From NCBI GenBank assembly GCA_905221605.1, contig CAJNDS010000315.1, positions 104,540 to 168,539 of the forward strand: a DNA stretch of 64,000 bases. The letters are read 5' to 3'. This document shows, piece by piece, positions 42,082-53,855 of this stretch. Below the pieces are notes generated by a model. That model searched no databases and had not been told where the DNA came from. It saw only the letters and a list, made by a program, of their open reading frames with translations. How positions within the stretch are numbered: the first letter of the stretch is position 1; every line of letters starts with the position of its first letter. The translations under genes were made by a program, and so were the position numbers. Origin of the DNA: Symbiodinium natans. Taxonomy: Eukaryota; Sar; Dinophyceae; Suessiales; Symbiodiniaceae.

Positions 42082-44189
42082 GGCCGTTGCCGGCAGCCGT
42101 TGCCGAGAGTGGCAGACCTTTGGCGGGCAGGAACGTGACGTCCAGCCTCTTCTTGCGTGAAACTTCTCAGCAAATTTTCAAGCAAGAGGATGCGGGCTGA
42201 AGTCTGCTTTGCTTGTGTTCTGCCGGCACGCTTCGACCGCCGGGCACAATGGACACGTGGTGCATCATGGTGCATCATGGTATGAACCATCAACCTGTAG
42301 GCATCACAGTGGCCCGACTGACTGGAAGCGTTTCGGAAAGCCATTGGGCTCAAGTGGTGATTACCCCAAAGAATCATTCCCAGGCTGTGTCTCTGCTGGG
42401 CCTGCCACCAAGCCGTGCCGCAAGCCATAGGCCAGGCAATGATTTGGAAATGTGCAAGGACCACGTTCCACCTCTTCGTCCTACTGCCCTTGACTTGGGC
42501 ACCCCGTCTGGTGAAAGCTCAAAGGGGCTTCGCTACACCTTCCGACTTGTTCTTGCCCGTACTGAGATTTGCGAGTTCTATGCGGAGCTTCAGCCGTTTA
42601 CTTGGGACCTGTTCTCAGATGCCCGACAGATGTCCGGCATGGCTGCATACTTAATATCAAAGTCATGGGTGCCATGTGAGCTTGAGGTTGTGCGTGCTGC
42701 TTGCTTTGGGAGAGGCACCAACACCCAACAGAGTGGTTGAAGAACTTAGAGCGGCATAGATCGACGCAGTAAGCCTGGCGCATATACGGGTGCAGATGCC
42801 TGCTAGGCTGCTGGTCCAAGCTCCGAGCAATGCAGAGGTGAATGTCAAGAACTCACCCTGCCATTCCGTCATGAAGGGTTTACGCGCTCATCGTCTCTGC
42901 TCTGGCGTGTGGCACCCTACTTGCTGCAGTCTGGCTCAGGTCCTGAACCTCACTCGCAGTGACTTTGCTGCATTTTGACTCTGAAGACTGTCGCTTCGGA
43001 ATCAGCAGCTGAGCGGCTGAGACCTGTGCGGCCGACGAAAGCTAAGAAGGCAGGAGCAAAACAGTCGTGGACTCAGCCTACCCCGGGACAGTAGCTTCAG
43101 TGGCCGAAAGTTTCACGCCAGCTGCCAAGGCACGTCCCTGTTGTCCTCAGGCACAGCTTGCTCCAACTGAAGACCAGCTTGTCCAAGGCCAGGGATGGGT
43201 AGCATGGCAGGTGGCATATGGCAGGTGAGAAGGTGAAACTGGCGTGAGGCGAGGGGTGGTGTGTGTGTGTGTGTGCGCGCGTGCTGTATTTGTGGGTTGG
43301 TCTTAGTGCCGTCGGTGCCTTACTTGTTGGCTTTTGGTTCTGCCATTGTTGGTGGTTGCGGCTGTGTTGTGGTTCTGGTCCTTGTTGTGGTTGTAGTTGT
43401 GGTCGTGGTTGTGGTCGCAGCAACTTGCGCGGATGTCAAGCTGAACTTGAGAACTAAGAGCTTGCACGCGCGCCTGGCCTGAGAGAAGTTCACGAAGAGC
43501 ATTGTTCATGCCTTGGTGCTGCTGTTGGTAGCTATTTGTTTCTACGACCGCCTGAGCAATGCAACACAGGCACCTAGCCTGTCCCTTCTAAACGGGCTCA
43601 TAAGCCAAGCATTCGAACCTTCTCTGTGTGGCTGTCTCGCCGGCAAGCTTAGCGTGCTAATCTGATCAAGCATGGCCAAGTGATGACCTGAACGGCGTCC
43701 GAGCGCAATTGCACCCCTGCCGATCACAGCAAGAGAATGCAGCCCAGCCTAAAACCTGCGAAGAGAAAAGGCTAAGAAGCTGCCTCATAAAGAGGCACAG
43801 CATGGAGGGGCCGTTTCCGAGGTAGTGTTGCCTCCAGAAGACGACGACTTGGACCTCGGCGCCTGAGAAGTTCTAGACGTCAGCGATGCCGAAGCGCATC
43901 CTTCGTGCTCTTAAAAAGGGATTGCCGACAGTCCATAGCAGCTATAGCATTGGGATTGCCACCCAGTTCATGATTGGCTCAGACATCAGGAGCATCCTTG
44001 AGGATTCTTGAGGTCGGGGTTTCCTCCGTGCAGCCAGTGGGCTCAGCCGGCGGACACTGACTTACTAGCACGGGAGGGTTTTAGGCCCTTAAGAGCCATT
44101 GTGTTGCTCTTTTGCCTCGCTGGATGTGGCATGTGGCCTGATGTGGCCTTGCAGGTCTGAGTGCAAATTGTTGATGCAGCTTGACCTTC
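42082..44189. other. SelO 3' region and spacer with possible small exons
   Basis: Coding-like pieces occur at about 42440-42690 (LRYTFRLVLARTEICEFYAE; SDARQMSGMAAYLISKSWVP) and 42980-43091 (SAAERLRPVRPTKAKKAGAK, ending TAG), in different frames. They may be an unrecognised gene. A (GT)n tract lies at 43257-43282 and GTGGTT-rich repeats at 43340-43425. Any SelO SECIS should lie in the first part. Confidence 0.35.
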
Positions 44190-45652
44190 TTGTTTGAAAG
44201 CGCTGAAGAGCTTAAGGCATACGTACCAAACAAATCGAGAGTCAGAAAAAGGGGGCGGGAGGGAGCGCGAGTCGCATTTCCAAGGAGCTTCCTGGATTTG
44301 CAGTCGGTGCTGCGCCTCTGGACGGCCGTTCGCAAAGCCCGAGCGGGCGACGATCTCTTGGTAGGCTGCTGTCTGCCCGCAGCTGAGAAGCTTGGACCAG
44401 AATTCTCAGCAGCGAAATGTTGTAGGCCCTAGGCCATGGGATCCTCGACTCAAGCACGTTGTCCAGTATGGGGTTTGGGATGGTTTTTTTGGCTGCGAAC
44501 CTGGCTTTCGAATCGCAATGCTCGATCCGAGGGAGCAGACGTGGCAACGATTGAAGGTCTGGAAGATGCTGCTTGCAGGCGCGCGCAGTGTCGTAACCAT
44601 GACACGGCGTCTTGTGTGCATCAACACAAGAGGCGTGCCGGACATCGACGTTGAGAAGGTGCACGACTCAATTCGGCATTTCGATGAGGTCCGGCGCTTT
44701 TGCCGGTGCATCTCAGAGACGCTGGTGCGTAGCGCGGAACTGGCGCTCAGTGAGTGGCCCAGCCAGCAATCCACTCATGAGATGCTGAAGGGCATATTGT
44801 GCTAGCAGTGATGTGGGTTGCCAGTTATCAGGGCTGGTACATAGCACACGGGAAAGCTTGATCTTCACAAAGGGCCTGGGGTTTGTGCTTCAGCTTTGCC
44901 AAAGGCTGGTCTCCACGAGAGTGCGGTCCATTTTTCGGCTGCTACTGCTGCAGAACAAAGTGTTTGACGCTGAGCTGTCCATGGCGGGAATCTTCGAAGT
45001 GACTTCCGCAGCTCGTGCTTCAGTTCTGGAAGCGGCGGCTTTGGGAAAGCTCCTTCTCCTTCCAGTACTTCTGACAGATGAAGGAGGTGAAAGAGGTGGA
45101 TAAGGGGTACAAGGAGGGATCCCTAGAAGGGACCCTGAATGAAATTCCCTCATATCGCCGCTATATATACCCTTCACAGTCCCTTAAGGTGCTGGCCGTG
45201 AAGCTCCCGACCTGCAGCTCTGGAAGTCGTTCATGAATCAGTGTCACGGGGTCTGGTTGGATTTCTCCAGCTGTCCTTTGGATCGTGTGGACTTCTTTGG
45301 CCATGGTGATGCCATAGAGCTGAATATGGAAGTGAGCTGTGCTGAGTTGGCCCACCTGTGTGACTTTCCGTCGAGGCCATGGAGGGAGACTTTTGAGGCC
45401 GGCTGTGGTGTGAGAGGGAATGTAACGATCTCGCTGTGGATCTCGACTGTGGACCTCACAGCCCACATCCACTTGCCAGAGAAGGATGGGCACAACCTGC
45501 GGCTGAATTGCATTGTTCTGGGCTCCGACCTGAAGAAGATGAGCTTCTTCAGCGATGAGAAGGGCCGCATCGCGGTCAACGCGGCCGATGAAAGGATGAT
45601 CATCGTAAAGGATTTGGGGGCCGATGCCTGGCCTGCTGCGTGGGGTTTGTAG
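44190..45652 (+). CDS. Multi-exon gene, family not recognised
   Basis: Four coding-like pieces on + need splicing to join. About 44190-44390 reads ESAEELKAYVPNKSRVRKR and DLQSVLRLWTAVRKA. About 44430-44804 reads HVVQYGVWDGFFGCEPGFRI and FDEVRRFCRCISETLVRSAE, ending TAG. About 44870-45060 reads FVLQLCQRLVSTRVRSIFRL and ARASVLEAAALGKLL. About 45200-45652 reads APDLQLWKSFMNQCHGVWLD, GHGDAIELNMEVSCAELAHL and LNCIVLGSDLKKMSFFSDE, ending TAG. The last piece looks like a beta-rich domain. I do not recognise the family, and these could be two genes. Confidence 0.45.
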
Positions 45653-45721
45653 GGTTTAGGCCTGCCTGGACAGAGGGTTTGTGAAAAGTTTGTTCCCAGC
45701 TGACTTCAGGAGTCTGGGTTC

Positions 45722-45897
45722 AACTTTAGGGTTTAGGGTTTAGGGTTAGGGTTTTGGGTTTTGGGTTTTGGGTTTTGGGTTTGGGTTTTGGGTTTTGGGT
45801 TTTGGGTTTTGGGTTTTGGGTTTTGGGTTTTGGGTTTTGGGTTTTGGGTTTTGGGTTTTGGGTTTTGGGTTTATGGAAGTAAGGTTTAGGGTTTAGG
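45722..45897 (+). repeat. Telomere-variant tract: TTTAGGG edges, TTTTGGG core
   Basis: The tract opens with three TTTAGGG copies, one TTAGGG, then about 20 copies of TTTTGGG (one TTTGGG), and closes with two TTTAGGG copies. The homogeneous variant core flanked by canonical units is striking. It begins about 70 bases after the stop codon of the preceding gene. Confidence 0.95.
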
Positions 45898-46533
45898 GTT
45901 GCACAGGCTAGAGATGCCTAGTATGGCACCTTAAGACATCTCCTGGATCGGCACCGGCTCACGTGTGAGGAAAGCTTCGAGCGTCTTGCCGCTGCAGCAC
46001 GCGAATCGCTGGAGTGTACTTGATTGCCAACCGGAAAAGTATGGGCCGGGCCAGAACATCACACAACAATCCTGCAGCACCACTCTTGATGATTCAGGAA
46101 GTAGGACAGCAAGGTGGGTTTGAACCGCAATGCCGCATGCGGCCGCAGCAAATGTGGACATGCTGCTTTGCCAGCTCAGATCAGAGGCGAAGTTCAACAG
46201 TTTTAAGCCAGACTTCACGCTGAGAGCACTCGACAACAGAGCTCCAGGAGACATCCGAGAGCATGTCCCCCTCTCCAACCTGAGAAGCCGGCATTCGCCA
46301 TAGCCACCTCAAAAGCACAAGCACGGGTCCCAGCGATTTCCCAGCAAGGTGTAGGTAGCCATGGCCGAGGGATATCCATCCAATCCGTCTGCTGAAGCCT
46401 CACGGGGCTTCCGAGGAGTCGCAGCGAGTAAGTGGCCAGAAGTAAAGAACTCTCAATGATTCGCAATGCAATGTCAGGCAATCTGATCTCTAGATGCCTC
46501 CTCAAGCCGCCACGGGCTCAAGATCTATGTAAC
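45898..46533. other. Spacer, nothing recognised
   Basis: Short frames only. The phosphoesterase frame is open back to 46432 without an earlier convincing ATG than those at 46456 and 46534. Confidence 0.4.
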
Positions 46534-48222
46534 ATGTACACTTTTGCACAGCTCCTGCGGACTGCCTGCCTTGCTTCCCTGGCCTCGTCTGGAACTGGTT
46601 CGGGAGCCGGAGGTGCAGAGAGTAAAAGCTGCAGCGTGGAAGATGCGGATGCATACCTGCAGCTTCTGCAGCTGGACTTGGCGCTGCGATCCCGTAGCTC
46701 AGACGTCGAATCATTCTTGTGGCTAACCGATGCCCACGTCGACCCGTACTACCTGAGCCCTGACCGCCAGTGCTTCAAGATGCCATTGTCGCGACTTACG
46801 CACTTTCCTTTTGGCATGATAGGCTGTGACCCTCCTCCTCATCTACTTTACTCCGTTCTTGAAGGCGCGGCTGCCTGGCTTAAGTCAGGAGGAAATTCAA
46901 GCTTCGTCCTGTTCACTGGAGACTTTGTTAGACACCACTTGCTGCGGATGCAAAACTCGGGGGCCAATGCATCGGACATCGTGAAGAATGTGTCCGTGCT
47001 GACGAGAAACTACTTTGCAGATATTCCGGCAGTGTTTGGAGCTTTGGGAAACTCTGACAGTCACTGCGACTACTGCCAAGAGATAACTACAGACAGGCCT
47101 GTCAACCCGTGGTTTTGGACTCTTGGCAATGCCATCAATCAAGCTGGATGCATGACGAATAAGACGCTGGAAGCTTACAAGTACGGCGGCTACTTCGAAC
47201 TAGCGGTAGGTGGTCTGACAATCCTCAGCATCTCCACTGTGATATATTCTGTTTTCCATGTTCCTGCCGGTCCCTTGGAGGACGATCCCTTCAGTCAGTT
47301 CGCTTGGCTCAAAGAGAGGCTGGGCGAGGCTGTTCAGCAACAACGACGTGTCTGGATTGTGGGGCACATCCCACCGGGCATTGAGACCTTTGGCTTCACT
47401 GAGTTATGGCGGCCTGTGTACGTGGCCAAGTACCTTGAGATCGTTCAGGATCCCGTGCTGGGACCGGCCATTGCTGCTCAACTGTTTGGACACCTCCACA
47501 AAGATGAGTTTCGAGTTCTGCCAAACCCTCCGCCTGGTGCTGGGCCCATCATCTTGTCAGCTTCAATCAGCCCCGTCTACTACAACAACCCTTCATTCAA
47601 AATTGTACAGTACAACCGCACCTCAGGCAAGCTTGTGAACTTCAAGATGGTCTATTCCGAGATAACCGCGGATGGTAAGCCCTTGCAGTGGGGATTTGGG
47701 TATGACTTGCTGCAGACCTACCCTGAGTTTCAGGGCAGTGGACTTAGCATGGACGCAGTCATGAACCTCACAGACGAATTCAGCACAGGGCTAGAGAGCT
47801 GGAAGCAGTACGCAAGGTGGTATGCCGCGAGCTACCCGAATGAGCTCCAGCACTACACTGCACTGAAGACAGATTCTGAAGCGAACGCCACATGGAAGTC
47901 CAAGCAACGCCGGCAGTACACATGTGCCATGGTCATAAGAACCGCGGCAGAGTATCAGGACTGCTTGGGTGTGCCAGCACTTGCTGGATCCATGACTTCG
48001 ATGTCGATGGCTTCGATGGCTTCAAGAGATGAGATTGAGCGGCTGCTCCTGGGCAAGCTTCTTAGCTGGGCCTCTGTGTCAACCCTTTCCACCGCCAACG
48101 TGGTGCTGAAACTCGCTGCGCGCGAGGACTGGGGAAAGCTGCTGGCCTTGTTCGGAGACTTGGTGGAGTGGAGCCTGCGTGCCGGCAAGCCGCTGGAGTC
48201 TGTCTTTTCTGATTTCGCTTGA
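46534..48222 (+). CDS. Acid sphingomyelinase/endopolyphosphatase-like metallophosphoesterase
   Basis: A single 562-codon frame. The chosen ATG gives MYTFAQLLRTACLASLASSG, a plausible secretion signal; earlier ATGs at 46456 and 46471 are possible. Calcineurin-like metal motifs appear in order: LWLTDAHVDPYY (D66-x-H68), VLFTGDFVRHH (D130), FGALGNSDSHCDY (GNSD 172-175), WIVGHIPPGIE, and QLFGHLHKDEF. Several N-x-S/T sites follow. The layout and spacing fit the ASM-like phosphodiesterase and endopolyphosphatase group, which cleaves phosphodiesters or polyphosphate outside the cell, in lysosomes or in vacuoles. The usual G-N-H-(E/D) box has Ser in place of His. The C-terminal 80 residues include a helical Leu-rich segment and a short Met/Ser/Ala repeat. 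No introns are seen. Confidence 0.8.
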   Translation: MYTFAQLLRTACLASLASSGTGSGAGGAESKSCSVEDADAYLQLLQLDLALRSRSSDVESFLWLTDAHVDPYYLSPDRQCFKMPLSRLTHFPFGMIGCDPPPHLLYSVLEGAAAWLKSGGNSSFVLFTGDFVRHHLLRMQNSGANASDIVKNVSVLTRNYFADIPAVFGALGNSDSHCDYCQEITTDRPVNPWFWTLGNAINQAGCMTNKTLEAYKYGGYFELAVGGLTILSISTVIYSVFHVPAGPLEDDPFSQFAWLKERLGEAVQQQRRVWIVGHIPPGIETFGFTELWRPVYVAKYLEIVQDPVLGPAIAAQLFGHLHKDEFRVLPNPPPGAGPIILSASISPVYYNNPSFKIVQYNRTSGKLVNFKMVYSEITADGKPLQWGFGYDLLQTYPEFQGSGLSMDAVMNLTDEFSTGLESWKQYARWYAASYPNELQHYTALKTDSEANATWKSKQRRQYTCAMVIRTAAEYQDCLGVPALAGSMTSMSMASMASRDEIERLLLGKLLSWASVSTLSTANVVLKLAAREDWGKLLALFGDLVEWSLRAGKPLESVFSDFA

Positions 48223-51200
48223 CCTCGAGATGTCATGACAAGAGTCGGCAGGGCAACCTGTGAAAAAAAGGGCCTGCAAGCATGTTGCACCTTGATGTGC
48301 GACTGTGTCTCATGAAGAATTAAGGCCGTTACCATCACGGCAGCGCCCCCGGCACCCGCACAGACCTCCGAATCGGAGAGCGAGGGCGGGGAGGCCTGCG
48401 TATTTACGCACATCTGCACATGAAACGACAGATTTTTATGTGCCGCGGAAACCAATTAAGAAATCAGGAAGACTTTTTTCGGGATGCCATCGGCCTGGAG
48501 GCGTGGATTCCTTTGGCACCTGCTGTATCTGCTTCGGGCAAAAGAACCTACCGGACAGGACCCTATGGCTGATGATGACTCGGATGAAGGCCCAGAAGCG
48601 TTTTCTTCAGACCAAAACGGGTACTGGCACGTTGTGCCGCGCACTCTGTTTTTCGCAAGGCCTTTCACTACAAGAGGTTGTGCAAGGCTTCATGAACATC
48701 AACCACAGCCACGCGCCGCCACCCCAGGGAGCGCCGACTGAAGGACACCATGATGCAATGATGGCATAGGCCCTTGCGCACCGACACTCAGGAATCTGGG
48801 AACCTACCAGGAGGACACCCGAGACATCAGGTGCTCTTCATCGATACTTCCGGCATGGCACGGCGAATGGATTTGCATCCAAGTCGTTGTTGGGAGGCAC
48901 CTCCTGCCATGGGTGGACATGGCTTGTGTCCTGGAGCTGTGCGAAGCATCACAGCGTGGTGTTTTGTGCTCTGTGTTGTCTGTATCAAGACTTGTGTCAT
49001 GCCATGGCCATAGCCAAGGTTTGTGCTCCACAAGTCAATCCTCAGCAGAAGAAGTGAGCTCCTCTTGCGTAAAGCATGTCAACTCAAGGTTCAAGGTGGC
49101 GTAAAATGGCGCATGATGGCCCCGAGGCGGTATCTCGAGGAGCTTAGCTTCGCCCTCCGGCCGCAGGAGCTGACTCCCCAGGCGTGGGAATCATTGGAAT
49201 CTTTGGATCTTTCCTCCGTCCGACTGCGGCTAAATTTGCGGTTTTTTTTGCGTCTTTTTGCGGCTGTTGCTTGAGTTTCTGGTCTTCCACTTTGCGGGCA
49301 GGCTCGCGAGATGTTCGTGCGCCAAGCTCTTCACCGAGGCGTGGCGTGCTGCTCAGACATGCCCCAGACGCACTGTGGCTTCGGTTGACAGAGGAGCAGG
49401 TGCAGCCAAGCAGAGCTGCTCAGAGTGCCCTTGTGCTGAGGTCCCTGAGGCTGTACGGCTTATCGAGCAAGCTGCTCAGCGTGGCACCTGAACAGAACCC
49501 GTCGTGGTTGAGTTCCGTCCACCGGTGAGGGGCATCAAGTGCATGCAGGAGTGCATCTCCCACAGTTGCGGCAGCTGCCACGAACTTCCTTGGAGACTTC
49601 GCCCGGCCCCCGCAAAGATTGAAGATGCATCTTTTGGCTGGGCATGTTCCCGGCCTAGGCTTTCAATTCCGACATGGGGTCGAAGGAGGTTCTCAAGGCC
49701 GATCTCCCTCGGTCATGTACATCTTGCTTTCTTGGCGCTCTCGCATTCTATGGCACAGCCTATGGAGTTCTGAGCTTGTATTGTGATGGCGTTTACGCTG
49801 CGGCGTGTAAGGGGTGGAGTAGGGCTGAAGAGGAAGTAGATGCACTGGTGGCGGCATCTGGCGGCATGGTCATGATGAAATCCCTGCAAATCCCTGTACG
49901 GGCTGCTCTGACGTGGATGTGGACCACCACTCCAATTTTGTTTTGAGGGGGCGTTGAACCTGCTGTTGGCTGCCAATGGATGGAGTACTACAGAAACGTG
50001 TTTGATTGTTACTGCGCATGGTAGAACGAGTTTTATTCTGATTGTCATTTGTGACTAGTGTCGTTACTCTTATCAGAGTTGTTGTTGTGCAGAGCCGGGC
50101 TTTTTGTGGCATCGATGTATTGGGTGAATTGAGTCTAAACGGCTCATGGTGATGGCGACACCAGTGCCCCTCCTTGGATCAAAGAGCTTGTCTTGCCGAC
50201 GTCCGTGGCCCAGCATCAGGTGTTCGATCGGATTGCAGATCGCTTTCAGCACCTCTTCTCGTCTTCCTCGGACCGAGCCCGGCGCCCGGACTCGCTGGCA
50301 AGGACCACAGGTTGTGTTTGTTCGTGAACGCTGATACTTGTATGGGAGTGATGCGCATTCAGCCTGAGTACCGTATCGATGGTGCGTCGCTAGCCGCCAG
50401 CCACGGGAGACGAGCTAGCTTGCTTGTGGACTCGATACCCTGCTTCGAAGCTACCTTGCCTGCCTGTCCAAAAGGACCAACCACAAGTAGCCCGGGCAGA
50501 GAGGAGCATGCCGCAGCAGCAAGAAGGGCAAACACATACAATTGCATAGTTGCGCGCCTGATGTGGAATTCGATCCGGCAGCGCTGGCATAAGGAGGACA
50601 CCTCCCCTTTCTAACTCCAAATCAAAAAGTTCAATCCAAATAAGAAATAAATTGGGCACAAAATAGTAGTTTGCGGGTCGAGCGGCCCGGACAGAAACTT
50701 CCAGCGCAGGAGAATGAAGATTTCAACTGAAGAAACGAGTTCAAGCACGCGTCGAGACAAAATCCCCTGATTAGATGGCTCCAGATAACCCCATCTTGAA
50801 TTGAAGATGGAATCGAACCCTAAGATACCCTTAGCTTGTCTCACTTACCAGACCAGGCGAGACCCATCCAAGGAACTCAATCTTGAAGCGACCGTTGCAG
50901 GTTTATTTATTTAGGGAGGAGTTGATTTGATCACAACTGCATCGCGGCAGCCACCGAGAGCCAGCAGCCCACCCCCTCCCGGTGCTTTTGCGGTGGCTTG
51001 CCCTCGGGGGCTGTTGAATCACTGGCCTCTTGAAGCGGCAATCAGCGCACGTTCCTGGCAGGCTCTCATGCTGCATGACGATTGGCTCCTGCAGGCAAGT
51101 TCCGCATTTTGCAGTTCCTGGAAAGGGATCTCAGCGATTCTCAGTCGCACAAAGGCCGCCATTCTCCTGTGTGTGAACATTGCCGCGACGTGCATCACAC

Positions 51201-53330
51201 CAAGTATCCAGTGGCTGTGCACCTCGCACCATCGTTCTGGCGTCGAGCAGCCTGCTACAAAAGGTCCAGCTGGACACATGAAGCTGGTGCGATTAGTGGC
51301 GAGCTGAGCTCCGAATGCCTCTACTCTTGGTGTTCCAAGGACCAAAGATTGCGGGGGATTCTCACTGGCGCCTGCCGCCGCGTGACGCGGGTGGCCATGT
51401 TCCGAGGTTCAACCCGTGTGCTTGAAGATCCTGCAGAGTCCCCAGGCGCCGAAAGGGTTATTCAGCTGGGATCGTGTTGATGCCCCCAAAAGTCACCCGA
51501 TTTTAAGAGAGACCCCTACCAGGTGGGCGACAAGCTTCGCGGAAACACAATTCTGTTGCTCGCCACTTCCCGGCAGTTGATGTCTTGATGCCATCTGCTT
51601 GGCCTCTGAGTTCGTAGTGGTTCCAAGGCCAATCTTTCCATGACTGTGCTGAGCGAGCTGCGAGAACTCCACGTGGCTGCTGAGATTTAAAGATGAGTTA
51701 GAAGAAGCTGAGAAAGGATCTTGGAGCAGCCTTTCAGTCTATGCGAAATTTCCGAGGCAAACGTTCTCTTACAGCTGGTGTCAGACAACAATGTCAGCAA
51801 CCATGGGAAGAGTGTAGCAGAGCCCTGGCCTGAGTCGGCCACAACTGAGAAGCAAAAGGGTTGAGCAGTGCAATGTTGCATGAGCTGAACTGGTGAGGTC
51901 TGTGATCATATTCCTGCACGGCGAGGTTCAGTGTCGGCAGGCGTTCTCATGTTTCCCCCCGTGTTGTTTCGTCTCGTGGGTGCGGTCGTGCAGGTTGACA
52001 TTCTGATGGAAAGGGATGTGGTGAGCAGCTACTGCATTCCGATTATGGTTCCTGGCTGAGCGCTTTCCATCACCATGTACCAAGAATGTTTCACTTAAGT
52101 TTGCCCTTGCAATGTTGTTGATGTGGTCAGGAACACACCTTGAAGGGGACAGAGTTCCGCACGGGCCCTGATTTGACAGATTGCAAGCCTCATGCCGAAT
52201 CGGAATTTGTCTCGTCTGAGGTGGCATGTTTCCACACCTCCTGTACAGTGCCAAGCTCTTTCAAGTTCTATCCAGGTGCCCAAGTCGCAACTCGAGCTGG
52301 AGCTGCCAATTGAAATCTCAATGAACCTTATAGATCTCGAGCAGAGTTCTCCTACGGCCTTGAATTGATCAACCGTCTCTTCAAGAAATTTGCCCGAAAC
52401 TCGCCCGCACTTGCACCCTCTTTGCGAGGTGCCGCCTTTATGCGGAGAGGTTAGTGCAAGATGCTCGAGTCACCTGGTTGCGAGCCATAGACGTTTTGTT
52501 GCTTCCACTTTTCTATGATGGCCGCTGTCGTGGTTATGGATGATGTTCTTGTTGTCCACGCCGTCCTATTGTTGTCAAACTTTATGTCACTTAGTTCTTA
52601 TTGTTGTTGTTTGTTGCTGCTGCTGGTACTGCCGCTGGTGCTGCCGCTGGTGCTGCCGCTGGTGCTCGTGCTGCGGGTGCTGCTAGTGCTGCCGGTGCTG
52701 CTGGAGCTGCTGGAGCTGCTGGTGGTGGTGGTGGTGGTGCTGCTGCTGCTGCTGCTGGGTTTTGTGTTTGTTGTTGCGTTGCTGTCGGTGCTGTACAGCA
52801 GCGCGCCGTCCTTGTTTCGTATCTGTTCTCGACATCCTCATGCAAGGTTTCCTGCGGACATCTGTGATCCAATGTTCCCTTGGTTCGTGCATCGTTGTCG
52901 ATGTCGCAAGCGCCTGCCAGTCGTGTATGCCGATATATCAACAGAAAGGCAACCTTTGGAGCTCTTGAGAGACCCCTAGTTCCTGGGCCGGTCTGGGCCG
53001 GCTTTGATCTCGTGAAGGGAGACTCCATTCACTGGGAGTACAAGTCCTTCACGTGTGAAGTGAGTAAGCTCTGACCCCGAAGCCAGAACCCTAACGATTT
53101 GACGTATGGAGCTCTGAGCCAGGCATACTCTACGGCACGTAGCGACGCACCGGTGTGCGGGTAATTGCTGGTGGTGTCTGTGGTTGCCGTGGTCGGTTTT
53201 CCAAGCAGACATGGCGACCACATCGCTATCTGCAGTGTTTGATTTGAGTCATGTGCTCATGCAGCTACAACATCGGTACCATCAGTATGTTCCATGCCTG
53301 CGAAAACATCTAGTTTTCGAGGCGATTCCG
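48223..53330. other. Gene-poor stretch, no supported gene
   Basis: Several frames of 60-130 codons occur, for example about 48484-48741 (TGQDPMADDDSDEGPEAF), 49110-49270 (RYLEELSFALRPQELTPQAW) and 51082-51480, but none has a motif or a clear start. The region near 51930-52500 is featureless. A CTG-type repeat lies at 52612-52756. Confidence 0.45.
52612..52756. repeat. (CTG)-rich trinucleotide repeat
   Basis: Impure CTG/GTG/CCG triplets, including five tandem CTG near 52740-52756. They create Ala-rich and Leu/Val-rich artefactual frames on both strands. Confidence 0.9.
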
Positions 53331-53375
53331 CTACTGCTCAAAGCCGTTAATCCTCGAGCACCGCCTCCCCGAGCA

Positions 53376-53612
53376 ATGGCCTTGGAACCTGATTTCAAGG
53401 GCTGTCATTGCATGGAGACTGATTGGCAGGATACCAAACATGGCACAAAGGACACGATTTGGGGTGGATTGATAAGTGCCAAGAGCATGTTGAATAAAGG
53501 TATTTTGAAGCTTGTGGAGACGATGATGTAGTAAAGAACCAGACTGAAGCAAATGAATTGCACCAAGCAGGCAAGCAGTAAGAAATCGACTTGTGCAACG
53601 TATCCCCATGGC
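53376..53612 (-). mobile_element. LINE (non-LTR) retrotransposon fragment, reverse transcriptase C-terminal region
   Basis: On the minus strand the frame reads SRFLTACLLGAIHLLQSGSL, HKLQNTFIQHALGTYQSTPN and RVLCAMFGILPISLHAMTAL. This matches the stretch after the RT domain in many non-LTR elements: a 'L..Q...lr..LG....TPn..l..e.Gi.Pi' pattern. The RT core and endonuclease are absent, so this is a short remnant. The plus-strand frame at 53184-53531 is then a shadow. Confidence 0.45.
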
Positions 53613-53855
53613 CCCTAGTCGTCCGACACAGAATGTTGCCGTTGCTGCTCTGCTTGGAGGTTGAAACAGACTACGAAGGCCGCCGGTTGGTGTTGCAGGC
53701 CTTCCTGCCAGATCTGCAGAGTACTTGAACGTACTTTTGTTCAGCATCTTGTTTCTGGCATGCATGTGGTGGTTCTGCCAGGCCTTATGGTCACTAGCAA
53801 AGTTGCGTTTGTGGCCATCTCCGGATGACGCGGTTCGTGCCTTACTGCGTTTCAA

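Noticed and set aside
42340-42355. Leader-like GCCATTGGGCTCAAG downstream of SelO
   Set aside because: It differs by a deletion and a substitution, lies inside other sequence and does not precede a convincing start.
42082-42660. SECIS element for SelO
   Set aside because: I looked at every (A/G)TGA in this interval and found no hairpin with the needed quartet, about 12-bp stem and apical AA; a covariance search is needed before concluding either way.
50760-50890. tRNA-like B box (GGTTCGATTCC) on the minus strand
   Set aside because: The T stem does not pair and no matching acceptor or anticodon arms are present.
52591-53028. Ala-rich minus-strand protein
   Set aside because: Produced by the CTG-type repeat at 52612-52756.
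53184-53531. Plus-strand 115-codon ORF
   Set aside because: It overlaps the minus-strand LINE fragment, which matches a known protein pattern much better.
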